A stretch of 64,000 nt of DNA from JACDEA01 sp963742585 (GCA_963742585.1 CAVUMI010000009.1:2170001-2234000), one strand, 5' to 3'; positions 38,880 through 48,552 are shown, counted from the stretch's first letter. The notes: generated from the sequence alone by a model not told the origin. Program-made: numbers and translations.

Positions 38880-40133
38880 CCGGTTCAGCGCGCTGCACGG
38901 AGGCGGCGGGGGCGGCGGCGGGGGCGGCGGGGGTGCGGTGGACGAGCCGGTGTAGAGCAGCCGGTTCGGCGTACCAGCCATGCATGTGCCCAACAGGTTG
39001 TCGAGCGCGTTGCACGTGGTCTTGATGCCGGTGACGACGCCCCCCGTGGCGTTGGCCACGATCGCGTTCTGCACGGTGGCCGGCGACGCCCCGGCATTGG
39101 TCTGCAAGTACAGCGCGGCGGCGCCGGCGACGTGCGGCGTGGCCTGGGAAGTGCCGGAGATGGTCTGCGTCGCCGTATTCGACGCCGGGCCCGCCGACAC
39201 GATGTTCACGCCAGGCGCGTGCAGGTCGACGCACGCTCCCCAGTTCGAGAACGACGCACGCGCGTCGTTGATGTCGGTCGCACCGACGGTGATGCCTTCC
39301 CACACCCGGCCGGGCGAGCTGCTGCAGCCGTTCATGCTCTCGTTGCCCGATGCCATGGCGGTGGTCACGCCGTCGTTGATCATGGCCCGCACCGCGTTGT
39401 CGAGGGCGTCGCTGGCGGAGCCGCCGAGGCTCATATTGGCAACCGCGTCCTGGCCGGCCAGGTGATTGCCGACGACCCAGTCGACGCCGGCGATGATGGC
39501 GCTGGTCTCGGTCGAGTTGCCGCAGCCGAACACCCGGACGGCCACGATGGTGACATCCTTGGCGATGCCGTAGGTCTCACCGCCGACGATGCCGGCGACG
39601 TGGGTCCCGTGCCCGTTGCAATCCTGGGTGCTCGGCGATGCGTCGACGGTGTTGGGACCGGCCACGACCCGCCCGCTGAGGTCCTGGTGGGTCCCGTGCA
39701 CCCCGGTGTCGATTATGTAGGCGCGTACACCGGCGCCGGTCGCGTCGTACTCGTAGGTGGTGGACAGTGGCCGGTTCCGTTGGTCGACACGGTCAAGACC
39801 CCACGGCGCCGAGGTCTGGGTTGCCGACAGGCCGACGACGCCATCGCGCTCGATCGCCGCCACCCCAGGCAACGCGGCGAGCGCCAGTGCGGACGCAGCG
39901 GGGAGCTCGGCCACGAAGCCCTTCAGCGCGTGCTCGTAGGTCCGTACAACGCGGCCTTGGCCCAGCCGGCCCACGAGAGCGTTCGCAGTTGCTCCGACGT
40001 CGCGGACCTGTGACTGGAGCGTGACGATGAACCGACTGACGCCAACCGCGGCCTGTGCCTCGCGCGGCGCCCAGCTGAACAGGGCGGCAAGGGCCGCGAG
40101 GGGAGCAGCGGCTCGTATCCAACGTCGGCGCAT
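38862..40133 (-). CDS. Secreted proteinase K-like subtilase with poly-Pro tail
   Basis: Extracellular S8 protease. With start ATG 40133 it has a signal peptide (AAAPLAALAALFSWAPREAQA), an I9 propeptide (about 32-103) and a catalytic domain. The triad is Asp142 (IIDTGVHGTH), His175 (NGHGTHVAG) and Ser329 (SGTSQATPHVAG); the oxyanion Asn is in MASGNES. Many Cys may form disulfides. A run of twelve Pro joins a short Cys-rich tail, encoded by a GGCGGGGGC simple repeat around 38903-38941. An upstream in-frame ATG at 40187 lies inside the dioxygenase gene and is rejected. Unlike the first subtilase it has no PKD domains. Confidence 0.92.
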   Translation of the reverse strand: MRRRWIRAAAPLAALAALFSWAPREAQAAVGVSRFIVTLQSQVRDVGATANALVGRLGQGRVVRTYEHALKGFVAELPAASALALAALPGVAAIERDGVVGLSATQTSAPWGLDRVDQRNRPLSTTYEYDATGAGVRAYIIDTGVHGTHQDLSGRVVAGPNTVDASPSTQDCNGHGTHVAGIVGGETYGIAKDVTIVAVRVFGCGNSTETSAIIAGVDWVVGNHLAGQDAVANMSLGGSASDALDNAVRAMINDGVTTAMASGNESMNGCSSSPGRVWEGITVGATDINDARASFSNWGACVDLHAPGVNIVSAGPASNTATQTISGTSQATPHVAGAAALYLQTNAGASPATVQNAIVANATGGVVTGIKTTCNALDNLLGTCMAGTPNRLLYTGSSTAPPPPPPPPPPPPCSALNRLLGNC

Positions 40134-40167
40134 CAGGTGCCTCCCAGCCCCAGAGTTTGCGGGAATG

Positions 40168-40998
40168 CTAGCGGAAGGGCCGGTCACCGACCACGGTCAC
40201 CCGCTCCATCACCCGTTTGTGCGGGAGGAAGTCGTTGCTAACGCAGTGCTGGGTGGCCCTATTGTCCCAAAACGCCACGCTGCCCGGGCGCCACCGGAAC
40301 CGGCATTGGACATCGGGAATGGTTGCTTGGCGCTGGAGCCTGAAAAGGAGCAGGGCCGCCTCGTCGCCGTCCATCCCCTTGACGCCGCACGTGAAGGACC
40401 CGTTCACGAAGATGGTCTTGCGGCCGGTCTCGGGGTGCGTGCGCACTACCGGGTGCTCGACGGTGGGGTGTCTGGCGCGCATCTGCTCCTGTACCTCAGG
40501 GGGCTGGCCGAAGCCGAAGGCGCGCGTGTAGTCGTGCAACGCGACGAGGGCGTCGATGCGTTCCTTCGTATCGTCGTCGAGCAGGTCGTACGCCGCACCC
40601 ATGTCGGCCCAGAGCGTGTCACCACCCAGCGGTGGCAGCTCGACCGCTCGCAGGATCGATCCGAGCGATGGCTCCGGTCGCCAGGTGACGTCGCTGTGCC
40701 AGGTGTCCGGCGCGCGGAACGTGCCGCCGGCGGGGATGACGAAGACCTCCGGATGTTCCTGACCCTTCGGCGTCATCGGGTGGACCTCGAGATCGCCGAA
40801 GTGCTTCCCGAACGCGATGTGCCGGTCGCGGTCGAGTCCGTGCTGGTCACGAAAGAAGATCACCTTCCACGCGAGCAATGCCTCACGCAGCGCGACAATC
40901 GTCTCGTCGGACAGGTCATGAGCGAGATTCACTCCGCTGATCTCGGCGCCGATCGTCGCTGTCAGTGGCTCCACCTCAAGACGCAACGTCGTGCTCAT
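40168..40998 (-). CDS. TauD/TfdA-family Fe(II)/2-oxoglutarate dioxygenase
   Basis: Cytosolic non-heme iron oxygenase, 276 residues, normal family length. The facial triad is His101 and Asp103 (DTWHSDVTW) plus His251 (NRATQHCVSND), and the 2-oxoglutarate Arg follows in KRVMERVTV. The enzyme hydroxylates taurine, alkylsulfates or aromatic ethers in different members, and the actual substrate is not shown. It is divergent from a CocE-type hydrolase over 25 bases that contain a palindrome. The gene is intact. Confidence 0.9.
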   Translation of the reverse strand: MSTTLRLEVEPLTATIGAEISGVNLAHDLSDETIVALREALLAWKVIFFRDQHGLDRDRHIAFGKHFGDLEVHPMTPKGQEHPEVFVIPAGGTFRAPDTWHSDVTWRPEPSLGSILRAVELPPLGGDTLWADMGAAYDLLDDDTKERIDALVALHDYTRAFGFGQPPEVQEQMRARHPTVEHPVVRTHPETGRKTIFVNGSFTCGVKGMDGDEAALLLFRLQRQATIPDVQCRFRWRPGSVAFWDNRATQHCVSNDFLPHKRVMERVTVVGDRPFR

Positions 40999-41001
40999 CG
41001 A

Positions 41002-41020
41002 CCGGATGGTAACCATACGG
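41002..41020. promoter_or_regulatory. 19-bp near-perfect palindrome between divergent tauD-like and cocE-like genes
   Basis: CCGGATGGT-A-ACCATACGG has 9-base arms with one mismatch around a single central base. It occupies nearly the whole 25-base gap between two divergent start codons. TATGGT on the minus strand (41006-41011 region) could be a -10 for the dioxygenase. A bound dimeric regulator would control both genes. Confidence 0.55.
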
Positions 41021-41023
41021 ACA

Positions 41024-42775
41024 ATGACGCAAGGCATCAGAATGGACTTCGACCTCGAGATGAAGACCCGCGACGGCGTCGTGCTCCGCGCCGACGTGAT
41101 GCGCCCGGACATCTCGGCCAAGGTGCCAGCCATCCTCGCCCGCACGCCGTACAACAAGGCGATGCAGTTCTCGATGCAGAGCCACCTGCGGCCGCTGACC
41201 GCGGCCAAGGCGGGCTATGCGTACGTCATCCAGGACATCCGCGGCAGGTATGCGTCCGAGGGCGAGTGGGACGTCAAGGATCTGACATCGGCCAACGTGG
41301 ACGACGGGTTCGACGCAGTCGAATGGCTGGCGTCGGAACCATGGTGCGACGGGAACGTCGGCATGGCGGGCGGCTCCTACGTGGCCGAGACGCAGTTGGC
41401 AGCAGCAATGGCGCAACCCCCACACCTCGGCTGCATCGCACCCTCGTTGATGGGAATCGGCAAGGAACGCACGCTCGCCCACGGCAGCCTTCCGCTGGAG
41501 TCGATGACCATCGGCTGGATGTCGGGACTCGCCGTCGACCGCCTGATGAAACTGATGCCAACCGGCGAAGCCGACCCGACCGACTTCCAGCGCGTGCTCG
41601 ACGCGCTGCAGCGCCCGGACCTGGCCGCGGCGACGCTCCCGCTGAACGACTTGCTGACCCTCGCGAGTGCCGGAATGCCTCGGTACGCGGACACCGCGGA
41701 GATGGTCAGCAACGTCGTGAGCCTCAAGGGCGAACAGGAGAAGTTGTTCGCCTGCCCCGCGCTCTGGACGACGGGCTGGTACGACAACGCCGCCGGGGCC
41801 GAGCAGTTCAACACGATGCGCGCGCGATTCGGCGACCGAAGTCGCCCGCTCGGGAACACGACTGATCTTCGGGGGCTGGACTCACAACTACGCGCTCTCA
41901 TTCGTGGGCGCCCTCGGTCTCGGCGCGCTGGGCTCGGTCGAGGGCGGTGGCGTGTCACAGCTCCACCTCCAGTTCTACGATCGCCACCTCCGCGGTGCAG
42001 GCGCCGACTTCGCCCCGGTGCGCTACTTCGTGATGGGCGCCAACGCGTGGCGTGAAGCCGACGCCTGGCCGGTCCCCGGTACCGATCGCCAGCGCTGGTA
42101 CCTGCATAGTCGCGGTGGCGCCAACGGACTGTCCGGCGACGGCGTTCTCGGCCGCGACGATCCGTCGGCGTCGGAGTCGCCCGACCTCCTGACGTACGAC
42201 CCGGCCGATCCGGTGCCGTCGTGGGGGTTCCGGGTGATGTACACCGGCGGAACCACGGTGGCGGGACCCTTTGACCAACGCCGGGTCGAGCAACGCGACG
42301 ACGTCCTCGTCTACACCTCGGATGCATTTTCGGAGCCGACCGAGGTCGTCGGCGATATCGACGTCCACCTCTTCTTCTCCACCGACGTCCGCGACACCGA
42401 CCTCATCGCCAAGCTCTGCGTCGTCTGGCCCGACGGGACGTCGCTCAACTTGGCCGATGGCGCGCTCCGGGCCCGCTATCGCGACGGGTATGACGTGCCG
42501 TCGCTGCTCGAACCCGGTGCGGTCTACGAAGTGAAGGTCGGCCTCGGCCCGACCGGGTACCGCTTCGAGCCGGGCATGCGTGTGCGGCTCCAGGTAACGA
42601 GCAGCGCGTTTCCCACCTCGAGCGGAACTTGAACACCGGCAACCCCGCCGGGGAGGACGGCGTCGGCGTGGTTGCCCACACTCGTCTGCTTCACGACCCC
42701 GACCATCCGTCCTATGTCGGTATCCCCGTGCAACCCGATCCGGGGCCCATGGTGCTGCCGCCGCTGCCGTTTTAG
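41024..42775 (+). CDS. CocE/NonD-family alpha/beta hydrolase, two frameshifts
   Basis: Serine hydrolase related to cocaine esterase and X-Pro dipeptidyl peptidase. The alpha/beta core shows ARTPYNK, VIQDIRGRYASEGEW and the nucleophile motif GMAGGSYVAETQ. GGWTHNYALSF carries the probable catalytic His, and the C-terminal jelly-roll domain contains VGDIDVHLFFSTDVRDTDL. Frame slips occur near 41865 and 42625. There is no signal peptide. ATG 41024 is used; the N-terminus matches the family. The next gene starts three bases after its stop. It probably cleaves esters or amides; specificity is unknown. Confidence 0.85.
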
Positions 42776-42778
42776 GCA

Positions 42779-44197
42779 GTGAAACGCACCGCCCTTCTTG
42801 TTGCGTTTCTGCTGACCGCAGCGTGCGGTTCGACCGTGCCCCCAGCGGCCCGCAGCACGGGCGACGCACTCGACGCTATCGACGGCGGCACCGATGCCGG
42901 GCTCGCCGGCGGATCGGGCCCGGACACGACTGCAAACGCCTTGGGTCGACGCGCCGCGGGTTCGGTCGCATCCACGCGCACCACCGCGTCGTCGACGAGG
43001 ACGACTGCGGGCGCGCGCGGTGGCACGGTCGCGGTGGGCATCCGCTATCCGAGTAACTCGAACAGCCTGATCACCAGCGTCGGCTTCTCCGGCATCAATC
43101 CCGGAGACAGCCGGGCGATGGCGCAGATGGTCGTCGACGATGTCAATCCGCGGGGCGGGATCGCCGGACGACGGATCGCGCCGCTCTATTTCCCCTTCGA
43201 TGTAACCGCGTCGACAGCGCCCGGCGGCAGCGACGGCGAGCAGCAGAAGGCGTGCGCGGCGTTCACGGAAGACAACAAGGTGTTCGCTGTCGTGTCGCCG
43301 ATTGTGAGCGGTGACGTCCTCCAAGCGTGTCTCGCCAAGCGCGGCGTCGTCTTCGTCGACGACAACTGGAACTACTTCGTCGGCGAGCTCGGCGAGAACT
43401 ACTGGGACCCCGCCTACCCGGACCCGCTCCGAAGTGTGCCTGAACTGGTTGACCGCCTGATAGCGGTCGGCTTCCTTCCGCGGTCGGCCAAGGTGGGTGC
43501 CGTTTACCAGGACCTGCCGAGCCGCCACCGCGTGCTCGACCGTGCGCTGCGTCCGGCTCTGGCGCGCCACGGATTGAACGTCGCCGCGACCGTGGCGTGG
43601 ACACCCGAACGCGCCGACGTGTTGGCGGGCGGCGCACTCAAGTTCCGGGCGGCCGGCATCACCCACGTGTTCGTCCTCGACCCTGGTGGGTTGGAGACCT
43701 TTGCCTGGATGGCCCAGGCGGAAAGCCAGGGGTATCGCCCGAAGTACGCCATCGACACGCGCAATTACCCGTTCCTCCTCGCCGGTCAGAGCGCCGCAGG
43801 CCAGCTCGCCAACGCTCGCGGGATCGGCTGGGTCCCGGCGGCTGACGTGGGGGTACAACAGGAGAGGGATCTGACACCAGCCGATCGCCGCTGCCTCGGT
43901 GTCGTCGCCAAAGCAGGGCAGAACATGGCGGACGCGACGAACGTCCGCGTGGCGCTGGCTTATTGCGACACGCTCGAGTTCCTGAAGGCTGCGGCCGGCG
44001 ACGCCGCCGTCGCATTGACGCTCGCCACCGTCAAGGCCGGTGGCGAAGCACTGGCCGACCGCTACAAGCCGACGGGAACCTTCAGCGCGCGCTTCGGGCC
44101 ACGGCGCCACGACGGCGCCAGCGCCGCACGAGACCTGCTGTTCGACGGCGCGTGCTCGTGCTTCCGATACGACGGCCCCATGTTCTCGATCGGCTGA
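42779..44197 (+). CDS. Substrate-binding lipoprotein (LivJ-like periplasmic binding fold)
   Basis: 472-residue lipoprotein with lipobox LTAAC at about residues 12-16, a Ser/Thr linker, then a type I periplasmic-binding fold. Typical pieces are GIRYPSNSNSLITSVGFSG, MVVDDVNPRGGIAGRRIAP and the alternating beta/alpha lobes. It resembles branched-chain amino acid or amide receptors, but no permease or ATPase genes are adjacent in the window. GTG 42779 starts three bases after the hydrolase stop, so the hydrolase and this receptor may be cotranscribed, perhaps for uptake of the same compound. Ligand unknown. Confidence 0.8.
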   Translation: MKRTALLVAFLLTAACGSTVPPAARSTGDALDAIDGGTDAGLAGGSGPDTTANALGRRAAGSVASTRTTASSTRTTAGARGGTVAVGIRYPSNSNSLITSVGFSGINPGDSRAMAQMVVDDVNPRGGIAGRRIAPLYFPFDVTASTAPGGSDGEQQKACAAFTEDNKVFAVVSPIVSGDVLQACLAKRGVVFVDDNWNYFVGELGENYWDPAYPDPLRSVPELVDRLIAVGFLPRSAKVGAVYQDLPSRHRVLDRALRPALARHGLNVAATVAWTPERADVLAGGALKFRAAGITHVFVLDPGGLETFAWMAQAESQGYRPKYAIDTRNYPFLLAGQSAAGQLANARGIGWVPAADVGVQQERDLTPADRRCLGVVAKAGQNMADATNVRVALAYCDTLEFLKAAAGDAAVALTLATVKAGGEALADRYKPTGTFSARFGPRRHDGASAARDLLFDGACSCFRYDGPMFSIG

Positions 44198-44276
44198 CGC
44201 ACTCTTTGCAACGGGAGTTCGGGTGATGTGAGGTCATCCGACTTCGCCGTGCGGACTCGAACCATGATGCTGAATC

Positions 44277-45453
44277 GTGGCACCACTCTCGTACTGGCAT
44301 GACTCGCTGTCGCCGGATGACGGCCTCGAGCCGCGCCCGGCGTTGCCGGGCGATACCGACGCCGACGTGGCCATCGTCGGCGCGGGCTTCACCGGGCTGT
44401 GGGCGGCCTACTACCTGCTGCGCGCCGACCCGCACCTCCGCGTGGTGGTGATCGAGCGGGAGGTCGCCGGCTTCCGAGCATCGGGCCGCAACGGCGGCTG
44501 GTGCGTCGGCGACCAGGCCGCGTCGCTGCCCGCCCTCGAACGCGCCGCCGACCGGGCGCGGCGGCCGCGATGGTCCGGGGAAATGCATCACACCGTCGAC
44601 GAGGTCGGCGCCGTCGTACAGCGCGAGGGGGTCGACTGCGGATTCGCCAAGGGCGGTGCCATCTACCTCGCGTCGAACCAGCCACAGCTGCGCCGGCTCC
44701 GGGGTCGCCACACTGTTCACGAGCGCTACGGCATGGGCGACAGCTACGCGCTGCTCACGCCGAGCGAGACGACGGCCATCGTCAACGCCGCTGGCATCTG
44801 CGGAAGCCTGTTCACTCCCCACGCCGCTGCCGTGCACCCTGCCCGCCTCGCCCGGGGCCTTGCCGTTGCCGTCGAGCGGCTCGGCGGGGTCGTGCATGAA
44901 CAAACCACCGCGCACACGATGGACCGCGGGTCGGTTCATGGTCGGCTACGGCCAGCACACCGTCGACGGCCGCATCGCCTGGGGCGGCCTCCACGCGCCC
45001 TCGTGGTGGAGGTCGCGGACGCCACGCTCACCGATGAACCACCGGCGCACCGCGAAGCGGCTCCGTGCGCTCCTCGTGACCCGGGTCCCGATGCTGGCCA
45101 ATGTGGCGGTGACCCACGACTGGGGTGGCGTGCTCGGCATACCGCGCGACGGCCGCCCGAGCGTCGGTCTCGATCGGGCTTCCGGTATGGCGTGGGCCGG
45201 CGGCTATGTCGGCTCGGGCGTCGCCGCGTCCAACGCCGCCGGCCGGACGCTCGCTGACCTCATAACCGGCACGGATAGCGACCTGGTCCGCCTGCCGTGG
45301 GTCGGTCATTGCCCCCGGCCATGGGAACCCGAGCCGCTCCGCTGGCTCGGCGTGCACGGGGTCACCTCGCTCGTGAAGCTCGTCGATCGCATCGAGTCCT
45401 TCCGCGACCGGGCAACGCTTAGCCGGTTGCGGCAACCGCCGGGGTCGCACTGA
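44277..45453 (+). pseudogene. FAD-dependent D-amino acid oxidase-like enzyme with internal deletion and frameshifts
   Basis: Member of the DAO/GlpO flavoprotein family. The N-terminus has the FAD Rossmann motif VAIVGAGFTGLWAAYYL and the second site FRASGRNGGWC. The C-terminus is complete (THDWGGVLGIPRDGRPSVGL, MAWAGGYVGSGV, RTLADLITG). Between VVHEQTTA and FMVGYGQ about 60-70 residues usual in the family (the segment around the substrate lid) are absent, and the frame changes near 44930 and 45010-45070. Either the gene is a decayed copy or the assembly lost about 200 bases. It converges on the MFS gene with a 35-base overlap. Confidence 0.65.
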
Positions 45454-46723
45454 GCCGCCGGTAGGACCGCGACGCCAAGGCGAAGGCGGTGATCGCGATG
45501 CCAATCAGGCCGGCGATGGTGAACATGAGGGCGAGTCCTCGCTCCGGGCCGGTTCCGAACCAGCTCCCGATCCAGTCGGCGCCTTGGCCATCGGTCATGA
45601 GCGGCATGAACACAGCCTCAGCGAGCGGCGCCATCAGGAAGGCGGTCAGCGGCGATGCCGCGTTCTCGACAAGCTGCGCGAAGCCGAAGACCCGGCCCTG
45701 GCGTTCGAAGGGAATGGCGCGCTGGAGGACGGTCTGCTCAGCGGCCTCGATGACCGGGATCAACGCGAGCCACACGATCATGCCGACCGTCAGCATCACC
45801 ACCGAAGATCGCAAGGCGAAGATCGAACACGAAATCCAGTTGATGAGGTTGCCGACCAGCACCACGCGCAGGGCGCTGCGCCCGAGCCCGAAGCGGGCAA
45901 CGGCAAGACCGCCGGCGATGAACGCCAGACTGATAAAGCCCCAAAGGAACCCCCAGGCCTCCACTGATACGAGTGACAGGCCATAGGCGTCCATGAGCGC
46001 CATGAACACGCCGCCGAGGAGGTTGTTGAACGCCGCCAGCGCGATGAGCATCGACAGTCCGGGCACCGCGCTGATCGCGTCGAGCGCTCCGCGAATGTCG
46101 ACGTGACTGGTTGACTCCTCGCCGGTCGGCGTCGGCTCCGATTCCGGAATCTCGATCGAGACCAGATGCACCAACACCGCCGCGGTGAGGGCAAGCGCGC
46201 CGTAATACGCCCAGCCCATCCCGAGACCGCCGATAACCAGGCCGCTGAACACCGAGGTGATCGCGAAGGAGACGCCGGTCGTCATGCCGACCATCCCATT
46301 GGCGCGGTCGCGCTGATCCTCGTTGACGAGCAGAGTGACGCATGTCGACATCGCGATGCCCCGCATCTGGGCGGCCACCGATCCGAGCAACGTCGATCCG
46401 GCGAGCACCCAGAAGAAGGGGCTAGTGAGGCGAAGCAGGCGGTCGGCGTCGACCGTTACAAACACCGCGGTGGCGACCACGAAACACGCCAGCGACACCA
46501 CGGTGGCGAGCACCATCGCGTCCTTCTTCTTGTGCCGGTCGACGAACGTCCCGACGAACGGCCCTAACACTGCCGAGGAGATGCTGAACGCCCCGCCGAT
46601 CACCCCGGTCGCAACGACGGAGCGCGTCTCGATAAACACCCAGAACGTCAGCGCGAACCAGAGAAAGGAACTGGTGACACCGCTGGCGAGGGTGTTGACG
46701 AGCAGACGGCGAAAGACGGACAT
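45419..46723 (-). CDS. MFS exporter
   Basis: Major facilitator superfamily protein of 434 residues with about twelve spans. Loop motif A appears as GTFVDRHKKKD after span 2. It is closest in pattern to actinobacterial drug/enterobactin-type exporters (GQLV.. replaced by FGFAQLVENAASPL in the second half). ATG 46723 is chosen, preceded by AGGAG at twelve bases; the in-frame extension to 46909 would run back through the neighbouring promoter region. The substrate is unknown. It is divergent from a LuxR-type regulator, and an inverted repeat lies in the gap. Confidence 0.85.
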   Translation of the reverse strand: MSVFRRLLVNTLASGVTSSFLWFALTFWVFIETRSVVATGVIGGAFSISSAVLGPFVGTFVDRHKKKDAMVLATVVSLACFVVATAVFVTVDADRLLRLTSPFFWVLAGSTLLGSVAAQMRGIAMSTCVTLLVNEDQRDRANGMVGMTTGVSFAITSVFSGLVIGGLGMGWAYYGALALTAAVLVHLVSIEIPESEPTPTGEESTSHVDIRGALDAISAVPGLSMLIALAAFNNLLGGVFMALMDAYGLSLVSVEAWGFLWGFISLAFIAGGLAVARFGLGRSALRVVLVGNLINWISCSIFALRSSVVMLTVGMIVWLALIPVIEAAEQTVLQRAIPFERQGRVFGFAQLVENAASPLTAFLMAPLAEAVFMPLMTDGQGADWIGSWFGTGPERGLALMFTIAGLIGIAITAFALASRSYRRLSATPAVAATG

Positions 46724-46745
46724 CTCGCGTAGGTTCTCCTTTTGC

Positions 46746-46770
46746 GTCGTCCTACTCGATATATGACGAC
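46746..46770. promoter_or_regulatory. Inverted repeat between divergent MFS and LuxR genes
   Basis: GTCGTC and GACGAC, extended by one mismatch, flank an AT-rich centre (ctcgatatat) in the 94-base gap. The AT-rich centre is unusual in this GC-rich sequence. It may be an operator for the exporter gene. Confidence 0.4.
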
Positions 46771-46817
46771 ACCGGCTGCATGAACTAATCGGGGCCAGGA
46801 CTGACAGACTTCCAGGG

Positions 46818-48461
46818 ATGGCGTCCGCGCTGGAGTCGGCCCGAGTCGCGTTCGCCCGGCGTGCGTGGGGTGAGGCGTTCGCCGCGTTCACCGAGGCGGC
46901 CAGCGACAAGGCGCTGGCCGCGAAGGATCACGAGCGACGCGCAATCTCGGCGTACCTGATCGGCGCCGACGACTACTGCGCAGCGGCGTGGGAAGCAGCG
47001 CAACGCACCGCGCTCGACGCGGGCGATCACGCCGAAGCTGCCCGCTACGCGTTCTGGCTGGCCTTCTGCTTCATAATGCGGGGCCAGATGGCCCACGCCG
47101 GCGGGTGGCTGGGCCGGGCCGAACGGCTCGTTGCCGACGGCAAGCTCGATTGCGAAGCCGCCGGCTACCTGCTCATCCCGGCGCTCCTCGGGGCGCTCGA
47201 CGCCGGCGAACACGAGGCGGCACGCGACCTCGCGGTTCGGGCTACCGAAATCGGGCGCCGGTTCGACGACGCCGACCTCCGCGCGTTCGGCACCCTCGGG
47301 CACGGGCAGGCGCTGCTCGCGATCGGCGACACAACCGCGGGCACCGCGCAACTCGACGAGGTGATGGTGTCGGTCACCGCCAACGAAGTCGGGCCCATCA
47401 CCACCGGCATCGTCTACTGCGCGGTCCTGCTCGAGTGCATGAACCTGTTCGACCTGCCGCGCGCGTCGGAGTGGACCGAAGCGCTCAGCGCATGGTGTGA
47501 CGCGCAGCCTGATCTCGTTCCGTACCGGGGCCAGTGCCTCGTGCACCGCTCACAGCTCCAGCAGGCCACCGGAGACTGGCCCGGCGCGACCGAGACGGCC
47601 GGGGCCGCCTGCGCCCGCCTCAACGACCCGCCCCACCCTGCACTTGGGATGGCCCACTACCAGGAGGCCGAACTCCAGCGCCTCAAAGGCGCCTTCGACG
47701 CCGCCGATGCCGCCTACCGCCAGGCCAGCCGTCACGGCTATCAACCGATGCCGGGCCTGGCATTGCTGCAACTCGCGCGGGGAAACGCCGCGGCGGCGGC
47801 AGCCAGCATCGAGCGTGCCCTCGAGGAGCCGGGCAGCCCGGTGGAGCGGGCGGCCCTGCTCGCCGCCGCGGCTGACATCCTGCGCGTGACCGGCGATCTG
47901 GCACACGCCCGCGCCGCCGCCGAGGAGTTGCGTGCCATCGCGGCGCGGGCCTCATCGTCGGCGATGCTCAAGGCGCTCGCGGGCCATGCCGTCGGCACCC
48001 TTCTTGTGGCCGAGGGCGATCCGGCCGCGGCGTTGGCCGAGCTACGGGCGACTGCTGCTGCGTGGCAAACGCTGCGCATGCCCTACGAGGGCGCTCGCAC
48101 CACGGCCATGATCGGACTGGCCTGTGCCGCCCTTGGCGACCGCACGGCAGCGGCGCTGGAGTTCGACAATGCGCGCGAAACGTTCATGGCCCTCGGGGCT
48201 GATCCCGACGTGCAGCGCCTCGTTGCGCTGGCTGCTGGCTCGGACGAGGCCGCGAGCCCTCCAGCGGTTGATGGGTTGTCGGCTCGGGAGCGCGAAGTCC
48301 TGCTGCTGATCGCAGCGGGCAAGACCAACCGAGAGATCGCTGCCGCGCTGGTGATCAGCCCGCACACCGCGGGTCGCCATGTCGAGAACATCTTCGCCAA
48401 GCTCGGTGTCACCAGCCGGGCGGCGGCCACGGCTCACGGCTACGAGCACGGCCTGATCTGA
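46818..48461 (+). CDS. LuxR-type transcriptional regulator with TPR-like helical domain
   Basis: 547 residues. The first 470 residues are Ala-rich helical repeats of TPR type, like the sensor part of MalT/LAL regulators but without their NTPase domain. The C-terminal LuxR DNA-binding domain is complete: LSAREREVLLLIAAGKTNRE, then AAALVISPHTAGRHVENIFAKLGV. It lacks a receiver domain. The signal is unknown. Palindromes just after its stop probably lie in the control region of the following two or three genes, which it may regulate. The gene is intact. Confidence 0.9.
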   Translation: MASALESARVAFARRAWGEAFAAFTEAASDKALAAKDHERRAISAYLIGADDYCAAAWEAAQRTALDAGDHAEAARYAFWLAFCFIMRGQMAHAGGWLGRAERLVADGKLDCEAAGYLLIPALLGALDAGEHEAARDLAVRATEIGRRFDDADLRAFGTLGHGQALLAIGDTTAGTAQLDEVMVSVTANEVGPITTGIVYCAVLLECMNLFDLPRASEWTEALSAWCDAQPDLVPYRGQCLVHRSQLQQATGDWPGATETAGAACARLNDPPHPALGMAHYQEAELQRLKGAFDAADAAYRQASRHGYQPMPGLALLQLARGNAAAAAASIERALEEPGSPVERAALLAAAADILRVTGDLAHARAAAEELRAIAARASSSAMLKALAGHAVGTLLVAEGDPAAALAELRATAAAWQTLRMPYEGARTTAMIGLACAALGDRTAAALEFDNARETFMALGADPDVQRLVALAAGSDEAASPPAVDGLSAREREVLLLIAAGKTNREIAAALVISPHTAGRHVENIFAKLGVTSRAAATAHGYEHGLI

Positions 48462-48465
48462 GCTG

Positions 48466-48483
48466 ATGGGGCATTTGCCCCAT
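48466..48483. promoter_or_regulatory. Perfect 8-bp-arm palindrome downstream of luxR-type gene
   Basis: ATGGGGCA-TT-TGCCCCAT, four bases after the LuxR stop and 69 bases before the NTF2-like gene. No T-run follows, so an operator is more likely than a terminator. The neighbouring LuxR-type protein is a natural candidate binder. Confidence 0.55.
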
Positions 48484-48492
48484 CGCTTCGCA

Positions 48493-48512
48493 GGACGCCA
48501 AATGGGGCGTCC
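48493..48512. repeat. Second inverted repeat, partly sharing TGGGGC half-site
   Basis: GGACGCC and GGCGTCC flank six bases (AAATGG). The segment AATGGGGC repeats the half-site of the palindrome at 48466-48483, about 36 bases further on. Together they suggest a two-site control region. Confidence 0.35.
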
Positions 48513-48552
48513 GGGCGATGCCGGTTTCCCGCGACCTCCGTACGGTCAGACC

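Noticed and set aside
38903..38941. GGCGGGGGC repeat considered as a structural DNA element
   Set aside because: It is explained by the poly-Pro linker of the second subtilase.
40021..41865. 614-codon open frame on the plus strand
   Set aside because: It spans parts of three real genes on both strands and shows no family motif; a GC-driven shadow.
42524..44110. 528-codon open frame on the minus strand
   Set aside because: Antisense to the substrate-binding lipoprotein, which has a clear lipobox and fold.
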